DNA from: Bradyrhizobium hipponense
GTDB taxonomy: Bacteria; Pseudomonadota; Alphaproteobacteria; Rhizobiales; Xanthobacteraceae
Direction: 5' to 3'
DNA length: 47,223 nucleotides
Assembly (NCBI RefSeq): GCF_008123965.1
Contig: NZ_VSTH01000082.1
Span: forward strand, 7,047 to 54,269
Shown: piece by piece, positions 7,913 through 13,928 of the stretch
Layout of the letters: every line of letters begins with the position of its first letter
Numbering within the stretch: position 1 is the first letter of the stretch
Made by a program: the position numbers and the translations under genes
The notes under the pieces: model-generated
What the model was told of the DNA's origin: nothing
What the model saw: only the letters and a program-made list of their open reading frames with translations
Databases searched by the model: none

Positions 7913-7935
7913 AAAAAGCGGGCCTCGCGCCCGCC
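7913..7935 (-). terminator. Rho-independent terminator of the Lys/Ala peptide gene
   Basis: On the minus strand gcgggc pairs with gcccgc around a five-base loop and is followed by TTTTTG (plus-strand aaaaa at 7913-7917). It lies about 75 bases after the stop of the 22-residue ORF. A second, larger GC stem, gcccgggtggagc with gctccgcccgggc, precedes it at about 7960-7990. Confidence 0.7.
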
Positions 7936-8007
7936 AACTTCAATCTCAAGCTTACCCGACGCCCGGGCGGAGCGAGGCTCCACCCGGGCAAAGAAAAAGA
8001 AGCTGCG

Positions 8008-8076
8008 TTACTTCTTCTTCGCCTTCTTGGCCTTTTTCGCCTTCGCCTTCTTCGCCTTCTTCGCTTTCTTAGCCAT
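8008..8076 (-). CDS. Lysine/alanine-repeat micro-peptide (22 aa)
   Basis: The ORF encodes MAKK followed by repeats of AKK and ends AKKKK; every residue after Met is Lys or Ala (15 Lys, 6 Ala). The strong Shine-Dalgarno GAGAGG lies six bases before the ATG on the minus strand, and a rho-independent terminator follows the stop. Together they form a complete small transcription unit. The composition is that of the cationic tails of histone H1-like proteins or of rhizobial HU-type proteins, so nucleic acid binding is a reasonable guess. No fold or function is shown. A low-complexity, non-translated tract is the alternative, but the ribosome binding site and terminator argue against it. Confidence 0.6.
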   Translation of the reverse strand: MAKKAKKAKKAKAKKAKKAKKK

Positions 8077-8491
8077 AGTATCCTCTCAAGGTTAATGGTG
8101 GGAACGCGACACGAGGGATGCTCGGCGGAGGGCCAGCCTCGCAACATCCTCGACGACAAACTCAGCAGATTCGCGCCCGCCTGCCCCGCGCTGTCACATC
8201 CCCGTCATTACGTTATCCACAGCTCAGATGCATTTTCGGCTGATTTTCACCGGCGAATCCGCCTCGCGTCGTGCGCGACGCTATCGCACTCGATGCCGAC
8301 GGCATGGCTAACGATCCGACAATCGCCACGCTCCGTTCACGAAATCAAAACCAAAGCCGAGCTTTCGCGGGTCGCAGTGAGACTCCGTTAAGCGCAACCC
8401 GCGCATTCTTCCCCGCAAGAAAACGGGGATGGGTGATGGACGAACAGCTGCCAAACGAAGGGGGCGGGACGCTGCGCGCGCTGTGGCCGCG
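8077..8491. other. Intergenic region before the diguanylate cyclase
   Basis: This stretch of about 415 bases has no supported gene. It must hold the promoter of the Lys/Ala peptide (leftward) and that of the cyclase (rightward). TTATCCACA at 8213-8221 is an exact DnaA-box consensus, but it is single. A 20-codon ORF (MDEQLPNEGGG..., 8436-8498) ends over the likely cyclase ATG at 8492 and might be an upstream coupled reading frame. Confidence 0.4.
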
Positions 8492-9694
8492 ATGCTGAAC
8501 GTGCCGACACTCTGGACGGTTTTCGTCGTCAACTTCCTGGCGCTCGGCCTGATCTGGGCCTACGTGACGCGCTCCTATCCGAAATTCGAAGCCGCGCGGT
8601 TCTGGATGGCATCGGCCTTCGTTGGCGCGGCGGGGGCGATGACGGCCCTGATCCGCCTGTTTGTCATATCTCCTCTGCCGCTTCTGATCGGAGGCGCGGG
8701 CGTCATCGCAGCAACCTCCTTCGCCGCGGTGGGGATCCAGCGCTTCTACGATCGGCCGGTGCCCTGGCGCGTCATGATTGCGACGGCGGCCTTGAGCATC
8801 GGCGGCATCGTGTTCTTCAAGTTCGTGTTCGATCACATGCCGCTGCGCATGCTCTGCTACACGATCGGTCAGGCCCTGCCGCTGTTGCTGGCGCTGCCTC
8901 TGCTGCTGTCGCCGCCGGAAGGCCGTGTCAGTCCGGGCGCCCGGCTGTCCGGCATCGTCATCATCACCATGATCGCGATCTTCGTGGCGCGCACGGTCGG
9001 CAATCTGCTTGGGGGCGACTTCTCATCCATCGCCGGCAGCCAGTCCCACGCCGTCATGGTGCTGGGGCTCATGTTCCTGTCGATGACGCTCAATTTCGGC
9101 TTCCTGCTGATGGCGATGGACCGGCTGCGCAACGAGGTCGCCGATCTCGCGCTGCTCGATGACCTCACGGGCGTCGCCAACCGGCGCCATCTGCTGCAGC
9201 GCCTCACCGAGGAATGCGCCCGCTCGGAGCGCAGCGGCGAAGCGTTCTCGCTGCTGGTGATCGATCTCGACGGCTTCAAGACCATCAACGACACCCATGG
9301 ACACGCCGCAGGCGATGCCTGCCTGCGGCACTTCACCCTGATGGCGCAGACGCGGCTGCGGCCCGGCGACATGCTCGCCCGCACCGGCGGCGACGAATTC
9401 TGCGTCGTGCTGCCGTCGTCTAGCCTGCGTGAGGCGGCGTCGATCGCCCGCCGTGTGCTCGAGGTCTGCCGCCAGGATGCCGCCGGCTGCACCGGAAACG
9501 ACATCCCGATCGCGATCTCGATCGGCGTGGCCGAATGGGACCGCAGCATCGGCCAGGTGCCTGACCGCCTGATCGCTCACGCCGATCACGCACTCTATGC
9601 CGCCAAGAAGACCGGCAAGAACAACCTTGCCGTCTACGATCCGGCACCGCCGCTCTCGCCCGAGCTGTCCGAGACCGCGCGCAAATTCGCCTGA
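8492..9694 (+). CDS. Seven-TM diguanylate cyclase (GGDEF)
   Basis: The enzyme makes cyclic di-GMP from two GTP at the inner membrane. About seven hydrophobic segments fill residues 1-210, an integral sensor module without a recognisable periplasmic domain. The GGDEF domain follows: LLDDLTGVANRRHL, DLDGFKTINDTHGHAAGD, and the intact active site TGGDEF. RPGD lies exactly five residues before GGDEF, the product-inhibition I-site, so feedback control is expected. There is no EAL domain. The start is uncertain: ATG at 8492 places the first TM segment at the N-terminus, while an in-frame ATG at 8429 adds 21 charged residues. Neither has a good ribosome binding site. Confidence 0.92.
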   Translation: MLNVPTLWTVFVVNFLALGLIWAYVTRSYPKFEAARFWMASAFVGAAGAMTALIRLFVISPLPLLIGGAGVIAATSFAAVGIQRFYDRPVPWRVMIATAALSIGGIVFFKFVFDHMPLRMLCYTIGQALPLLLALPLLLSPPEGRVSPGARLSGIVIITMIAIFVARTVGNLLGGDFSSIAGSQSHAVMVLGLMFLSMTLNFGFLLMAMDRLRNEVADLALLDDLTGVANRRHLLQRLTEECARSERSGEAFSLLVIDLDGFKTINDTHGHAAGDACLRHFTLMAQTRLRPGDMLARTGGDEFCVVLPSSSLREAASIARRVLEVCRQDAAGCTGNDIPIAISIGVAEWDRSIGQVPDRLIAHADHALYAAKKTGKNNLAVYDPAPPLSPELSETARKFA

Positions 9695-9766
9695 ACTTGG
9701 CGCGGAAAACCGCTGCGCACTTGTCCGGACCATGCTGTAGGCTCGGATCCGCATCGGGTCCACACA

Positions 9767-10390
9767 ATGATGTCTCGCCTGTTCGCGGCGGTTCTCGCCG
9801 CCCTCCTTTTGATCGCTGCCGCCGCCGCAACGGACGCCGAGCTCGCGAAGATCGCGCAGGCCTCCGGCACGCCCGACATTCCCGGCCTGAAAATGGTCTG
9901 GCTTTCGCCGTGGGGCGAGGTCCGCAGCGCCCATCCCTGGCGCAATATCATCGTGCATCAGACGGAGGGGCCGGCCGGCTCGGCGCGCGGCGGCGCGCTG
10001 GAGCAATCGAAGAGCCCGACGCGGCGCGGCGTCACGGTGTGGGTCGAGACTGACGGCACCGTCTATTGGGCGGTCGCGGAAAACCTGGTGCCGACCCATG
10101 GCGACGGCGCCAACCGCAACGACAACAAGTACATCGACAATAAGGCGACCTATCGCCAGGTGGTGCGCGACAATTCGATCGGCGTCGAGTTCGCCGGCAA
10201 CTATCCCGACGTCGCGACCGGTCCGACCGCGGCGCAGGTTGCGGCGTGGAAAATCCTCGTCCAGGTCCTGCGCGCGCGCTACCGCATTCCGCTCGACTGC
10301 GTCTATGCGCACAATTGGATCGACTACAAGGACGCGCGCTACTGCGAAGGCTGCTGGCTCGCCACGCTAGCAAGGATGTGGGGGGAGTGA
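9767..10390 (+). CDS. N-acetylmuramoyl-L-alanine amidase, Amidase_2 (PGRP/AmpD-like)
   Basis: A secreted zinc amidase of 207 residues that should cut the MurNAc-L-Ala bond of peptidoglycan. The signal peptide spans about residues 1-22 (LFAAVLAALLLIAAAAATDA). Zinc and catalytic motifs of the family are present: IIVHQTEG, SIGVEFAGN, and AHNWIDYKDARYCEG near the C-terminus. The HQTEG histidine and the AHN histidine are the likely zinc ligands. No cell-wall-binding repeat follows. With the MltB-type enzyme 3 kb upstream it adds a second murein hydrolase, but the two are not in one operon. The start is the first of two adjacent ATG codons. Confidence 0.82.
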   Translation: MMSRLFAAVLAALLLIAAAAATDAELAKIAQASGTPDIPGLKMVWLSPWGEVRSAHPWRNIIVHQTEGPAGSARGGALEQSKSPTRRGVTVWVETDGTVYWAVAENLVPTHGDGANRNDNKYIDNKATYRQVVRDNSIGVEFAGNYPDVATGPTAAQVAAWKILVQVLRARYRIPLDCVYAHNWIDYKDARYCEGCWLATLARMWGE

Positions 10391-10403
10391 GGCGGCTCTG
10401 TTC

Positions 10404-10550
10404 CTTCTCCCCTTGTGGGAGAAGGTGGCGCGAAGCGCCGGATGAGGGGTTCGCTCCGCAGATGACAAAGTGAGAGACGTCTTCGCGGATACGACCCCTC
10501 ACCCGTCTCGCCGCTACGCGGCGATCCATCCTCTCCCACAAGGGGAGAGG
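10404..10550. repeat. Intergenic palindromic repeat, copy B
   Basis: cttctccccttgtgggagaa with ggtggcgcgaagcgccggatgagggg forms the left half. cccctcacccgtctcgcc, gctacgcggc and ctctcccacaaggggagag form the right half. The outer hairpins ccttgtggg/cccacaagg are mutually inverted, so the whole element can fold back on itself. Relative to copies C and D it is inserted in the opposite orientation. It lies between convergent genes. Confidence 0.8.
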
Positions 10551-10561
10551 AGAAAAAGCAA

Positions 10562-10903
10562 TCACACCGGCTGCGCCATCCAGCCGAACAGGCGCCGGAT
10601 CAGGCCCGGCCGCCGCGGCAATTCCGGCGGTGCGTCGGCGGCGAGCACGCGTTTGAAGAAGTAATCCAGGAACACCATGTCGTTCGGCTCGGTGACGGTG
10701 AACTGATCGTCGCCGAAGAACACGCTGTAATCGTAGAAGAACGGCCCGACGAACGGCACAGTCGCGGTCGAGGCGTTGTCCTTGGAGATGACGAACTGCG
10801 ACGGCTCGAGCCCGTGGTCGCGCATCGCCTGCTCGACCAGCGGCAGGTTGCGCATGAACTGGGCGGAGAACCCGCCGACGGTGGATTGCAGGATGATCGA
10901 CAC
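10562..10903 (-). CDS. Conserved-looking hypothetical protein (113 aa)
   Basis: I start at a GTG at 10901-10903, giving (M)SIILQSTVGGFSAQFMRNLPLVEQAMRD... The frame continues 24 codons upstream to a TTG, but that part is not protein-like. The product is soluble, with a central FVGPFFYDYSVFFGDDQFTV segment rich in aromatic residues and a basic C-terminus (RRPGLIRRLFGW). I recognise no named domain and see no signal peptide. It lies alone between palindromic repeats B and C. Codon use is normal for the window, which supports translation. Confidence 0.65.
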   Translation of the reverse strand: MSIILQSTVGGFSAQFMRNLPLVEQAMRDHGLEPSQFVISKDNASTATVPFVGPFFYDYSVFFGDDQFTVTEPNDMVFLDYFFKRVLAADAPPELPRRPGLIRRLFGWMAQPV

Positions 10904-11009
10904 GGCGCGTGCCTGCCCGCTTTCGTGATGTCGGTCCGATGTGTTTTGGTCGGTTGATCGGCAGCCGTGGTTCAAGGCGAGGTCTGCCGCGCCGAACTCG
11001 CTGCACCCT

Positions 11010-11207
11010 CGCCCCTTGTGGGAGAGGGTGGCTCGCCGCGCAGCGGCGAGACGGGTGAGGGGTTCTCTCCGCGCAGGGATCTCTTACGGTGAATGCGCGG
11101 AGAGAGACCCCTCATCCGGCGCCATAGCCGATGCGAAGCATCGGCGTTCTCTTGAGGACGGCGGCCGAAGGCCGCCTGTGCCACCTTCTCCCACAAGGGG
11201 AGAAGGG
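11010..11207. repeat. Intergenic palindromic repeat, copy C (with inserted hairpin)
   Basis: ccccttgtgggagagggtgg, cgccgcgcagcggcg and gggtgagggg form the left half. cccctcatccggcgcc ... ccaccttctcccacaagggg forms the right half. Unlike copy D, the right half carries about 45 extra bases with the hairpins gatgcgaagcatc and ggcggccgaaggccgcc. The element fills most of the 405-base gap at 10904-11308; the rest holds the rpoH terminator. Confidence 0.8.
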
Positions 11208-11237
11208 ACAGCAGCTCGCGCGATCCTCTACCCCAAC

Positions 11238-11263
11238 AAAAAAGCCGGCGTTGCCGCCGGCTT
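11238..11263 (-). terminator. Rho-independent terminator of rpoH
   Basis: On the minus strand AAGCCGGCG pairs with CGCCGGCTT around a GCAA tetraloop (plus-strand 11242-11263) and is followed by six Ts. The stable nine-bp stem lies 45 bases after the rpoH stop. Confidence 0.9.
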
Positions 11264-11308
11264 CTTGCCTCTTCGATCCGCCAACTTCTGGCGCTTGCGA
11301 AACCGCGC

Positions 11309-12208
11309 TTAGTGCGCGGCTTCCAGCGCGGCTTGTTCCGCTCTTGCGATCGTGCCCTTGACCGCGGACTGCACCTTCTCGAAGGCGCGGACCTCGATCT
11401 GGCGGACGCGTTCGCGCGACACGCCGAACTCGGCGGCAAGGTCTTCCAACGTCATCGGCTCATCGGCGAGGCGGCGCGCCTCGAAGATGCGGCGTTCGCG
11501 CGGGTTGAGCACGCCCATGGCGCCATTGAGGGCGTCACGGCGGTGATCATACTCCTCGTGCTCGGCCAGCATGGCTTCCTGGTTGGGCGAATTGTCGACC
11601 AGCCAGTCCTGCCATTCGCCGGCTTCGCCGTCGTCCCGGATCGGTGCGTTGAGCGACGCGTCACCGCCGAGGCGGCGGTTCATGTCGATCACGTCCTGAT
11701 CGGTGACGCCGAGACGTTTGGCAATGATCTTCACCTGGTCGGGGCGGAGATCGCCTTCGTCCAGCGCGGAAATCTTGCTCTTCGCCTTGCGCAGGTTGAA
11801 GAACAGCTTCTTCTGGTTCGCGGTGGTGCCCATCTTCACGAGCGACCACGAACGCAGGATGTACTCTTGAATCGACGCCTTGATCCACCACATGGCGTAG
11901 GTGGCGAGGCGGAAGCCCTTTTCGGGCTCGAAACGCTTCACCGCCTGCATCAGGCCGACATTGCCTTCCGAGACGACCTCGGAGATCGGCAAGCCGTAGC
12001 CGCGATAGCCCATGGCGATCTTGGCCACCAGCCGGAGATGGCTGGTGACGAGTTGGTGCGCGGCGTCGCGATCGTCATGCTCGCGCCAACGCTTGGCGAG
12101 CATGTATTCCTGCTGGGGTTCCAGCATCGGGAATTTGCGGATTTCGCCGAGGTAACGGGAAAGGCCGGATTCTCCATTGAGGACCGGCAGTGCAGCGGTA
12201 CGGGCCAT
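11309..12208 (-). CDS. rpoH: RNA polymerase sigma-32 factor RpoH
   Basis: This alternative sigma factor directs transcription of heat-shock genes. It has 299 residues, the usual size. Region 2 contains EGNVGLMQAVKRFEPEKGFR and YAMWWIKASIQEYIL. The RpoH box is NQKKLFFNLR. The C-terminal helix-turn-helix contains SRERVRQIEVRAFEKVQ. The ATG at 12208 has the ribosome binding site GGAGGG seven bases upstream. A terminator ends the unit. The rluD-rpoH order is common in alphaproteobacteria; in Bradyrhizobium, which has several rpoH genes, this location suggests the rpoH2 type, an inference. A sigma-E-like promoter lies upstream at 12271-12298. Confidence 0.97.
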   Translation of the reverse strand: MARTAALPVLNGESGLSRYLGEIRKFPMLEPQQEYMLAKRWREHDDRDAAHQLVTSHLRLVAKIAMGYRGYGLPISEVVSEGNVGLMQAVKRFEPEKGFRLATYAMWWIKASIQEYILRSWSLVKMGTTANQKKLFFNLRKAKSKISALDEGDLRPDQVKIIAKRLGVTDQDVIDMNRRLGGDASLNAPIRDDGEAGEWQDWLVDNSPNQEAMLAEHEEYDHRRDALNGAMGVLNPRERRIFEARRLADEPMTLEDLAAEFGVSRERVRQIEVRAFEKVQSAVKGTIARAEQAALEAAH

Positions 12209-12270
12209 AGTGCGCCCTCCAAACAGGTTCAGGCCCCCGATAGCGGCGGGCCAGGCAGACGACCACTTTG

Positions 12271-12298
12271 TTAAAGCCAGTCGTAGCTGCGATGTTCC
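12271..12298 (-). promoter_or_regulatory. Candidate sigma-E/ECF-type promoter of rpoH
   Basis: On the minus strand GGAACAT is followed by 16 bases and TTTAA, close to the E. coli sigma-24 pattern GGAACTT-N16-TCTAA. Transcription would start about 55 bases before the rpoH ATG. Further upstream TATATT (plus-strand 12324-12329) could be the -10 of a housekeeping promoter, though its -35 is poor. From memory, Bradyrhizobium rpoH2 is described with one promoter of each kind. The match here is by eye. Confidence 0.4.
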
Positions 12299-12427
12299 GC
12301 GTTGGTCATTTCAACGCAGCCGCAATATACCCCATGGGGGGTCATTTAGGGAAGGATTACTGACGTCACGTCCCCGTGTGGCTGCCATAACTTTTTGTAA
12401 TGTAAAGCTTTTCTGAATCGGCCTGCG

Positions 12428-13435
12428 TCATAGCGCCGCTTTCAGAGTGTCCTGGAGGAGAAGCAAATCCTCCGGTAAGGGCGCCTCCCAGTGCAGAAGT
12501 TCTCCGGTCCTCGGGTGCTCCAATACCAGCAGATAAGCGTGGAGGGCCTGCCGCCCAAGCGCGGTCAGGGCCGCCTGCGACGCAGGCGCCAGCTGGTTCG
12601 CCTTGGTCTTGAAATGTGGGCCGTAGACGGCGTCGCCCAGCAGGGGGTGCCCGATATGGGCGAGATGGACGCGGATCTGGTGGGTGCGGCCGGTCTCGAG
12701 CTCGCAGGCGAGCAGGGTGGCGATCGGCTTGCCGTCGCGCCCGGCGTAACTCTCCAGGATTTCCCAATGCGTCACCGCCTCGCGGCCGCTCTGGCGCACC
12801 GCCATTTTCTCCCGCGCGTGCGGGTGACGGTCGATCGGCGCGTCCACGGTGCCGCGATGGCGGCCAGGGGTGCCCCAGGCGAAGGCCATATAGCCGCGCC
12901 GCATCGGCCCGGTGCGGCCGTGATCGGCAAATTGCGCGGTCAGCGACGCATGCGCGAGGTCGTTCTTGGCGACCACCATCAGCCCGGTGGTGTCCTTGTC
13001 GAGCCTGTGCACGATGCCGGGCCGGCGCACCCCGCCGATGCCGGAGAGCGACGACCCGCAATGGGCGATCAGCGCGTTCACCATAGTGCCGCTCTCGTGC
13101 CCGGCCGCGGGATGCACCACCAGCCCCTTGGGCTTGTTGAGGACGATGACGTCGTCGTCCTCGAACACGATATCGAGCGCGATATCCTCGCCCTTGGGCT
13201 CTGCAGGCACCGCCTCGGGCACGTCGATTGTGATCGTATCGCCCGAAGCGACATGATAAGCGGGGTCGCGGACCGCGGCGGCCTTGAGGCTCACCGCGCC
13301 CGCCAGAATCAGGGCCTTCAGCCTTGATCGCGACAGATCAGCGAGGTGCGCCGCCAGCACGCGGTCGAGCCGGACCGAGCCCTCGTCGTCGCCGACCACG
13401 ACCTCCAACCTCTGCGCTGAACCCGAGCTTTCCAT
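12428..13435 (-). CDS. rluD: 23S rRNA pseudouridine synthase, RluD/RluC family
   Basis: The enzyme isomerises specific uridines of 23S rRNA. An S4 RNA-binding domain occupies about residues 10-70 (VRLDRVLAAHLADLSRSRLK). The catalytic motif HRLDKDTTGL carries the nucleophilic Asp146. ETGRTHQIRVHLAHIGHPLLGD is the conserved late motif. The length of 335 residues fits RluD; RluC is less likely by length and context. I start at the ATG at 13433-13435; the frame is open further upstream but there overlaps the divergent gene. The start codon shares two bases with the start codon of that gene. rpoH follows on the same strand after about 220 bases. Confidence 0.92.
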   Translation of the reverse strand: MESSGSAQRLEVVVGDDEGSVRLDRVLAAHLADLSRSRLKALILAGAVSLKAAAVRDPAYHVASGDTITIDVPEAVPAEPKGEDIALDIVFEDDDVIVLNKPKGLVVHPAAGHESGTMVNALIAHCGSSLSGIGGVRRPGIVHRLDKDTTGLMVVAKNDLAHASLTAQFADHGRTGPMRRGYMAFAWGTPGRHRGTVDAPIDRHPHAREKMAVRQSGREAVTHWEILESYAGRDGKPIATLLACELETGRTHQIRVHLAHIGHPLLGDAVYGPHFKTKANQLAPASQAALTALGRQALHAYLLVLEHPRTGELLHWEAPLPEDLLLLQDTLKAAL

Positions 13436-13778
13436 GACGACGACCGAAACCGCTGTTCCCGAACCGAGCCCCGAGCAGGCCGCGCTGTTTGCGCGGGTGC
13501 GGCGGATGATGCTGATCGCGGGGTTGACCACGGTGCTGGCAATCTGCGCCGTGCTGATCGCGGTGGGCTACCGCCTTTTCAAGTCGGAGGGAAGGGCGCC
13601 GGAGGCCGTCTTCGACGCCATCGTGGCCCTGCCGAAGGGCGCCAAAATCATCTCGAGTGGCGTGGCCGGGGACCGCCTGGTGATCACGATCGAGATCGGC
13701 GGGGTGACCGAGATCCGCACTTTCAACCCCCAGACCTTGAAGCCGGCCGGAAAGCTGAAATTTGCCAATGAGCCGTAA
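13434..13778 (+). CDS. Small membrane-anchored protein of unknown function (114 aa)
   Basis: The protein has a short acidic N-terminus (MTTTETAVPEPSPEQAALFA), one transmembrane helix at about residues 24-46 (MMLIAGLTTVLAICAVLIAV) and a soluble C-terminal part. That part contains VFDAIVALPKGAKIISSGVAG, RLVITIEIGG and TEIRTFNP, which suggests a small beta-sheet domain. It probably corresponds to an alphaproteobacterial DUF found next to rluD (DUF6476, from memory, unverified). It is divergent from rluD with start codons overlapping at CATG. The tRNA gene follows after 57 bases. No enzymatic motif is visible. Confidence 0.8.
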   Translation: MTTTETAVPEPSPEQAALFARVRRMMLIAGLTTVLAICAVLIAVGYRLFKSEGRAPEAVFDAIVALPKGAKIISSGVAGDRLVITIEIGGVTEIRTFNPQTLKPAGKLKFANEP

Positions 13779-13795
13779 AACGTCGGTTCGGGTCC

Positions 13796-13823
13796 TTGCG
13801 GCGGACAAATTTCGAGGCTATTC
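13796..13823 (+). promoter_or_regulatory. Candidate promoter of tRNA-Glu
   Basis: TTGCG (13796-13800), 17 bases, then CTATTC (13818-13823) matches the TTGAC-N17-CTATAT pattern at 4/5 and 4/6 positions. It would start transcription about six bases before the mature tRNA 5' end. The -35 part overlaps the region just after the upstream stop codon. Confidence 0.45.
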
Positions 13824-13835
13824 GGTAGCCCTCAC

Positions 13836-13910
13836 GCTCCCTTCGTCTAGCGGTTAGGACGCGGCCCTCTCAAGGCTGAAACAGGGGTTCGATTCCCCTA
13901 GGGAGCGCCA
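13836..13910 (+). tRNA. tRNA-Glu (anticodon CUC)
   Basis: A complete cloverleaf is visible. The acceptor gctccct pairs with agggagc. The D-arm region is gtctagcggttaggac. The anticodon stem cggcc/ggctg encloses loop ctctcaa with anticodon CTC. The T-arm is aggggttcgattcccct. Discriminator G and an encoded CCA end it. The anticodon reads GAG, so this is the isoacceptor for the second Glu codon. It lies at the left edge of a block of accessory-looking genes (13.9-22.2 kb); no second copy of the tRNA 3' end was seen there. Confidence 0.97.
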
Positions 13911-13928
13911 CGCTACGGATGTTCCGCG

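Noticed and set aside
12209..12365. ROSE-type RNA thermometer before rpoH
   Set aside because: The leader lacks the short conserved pairing sequence against the Shine-Dalgarno expected of ROSE elements.
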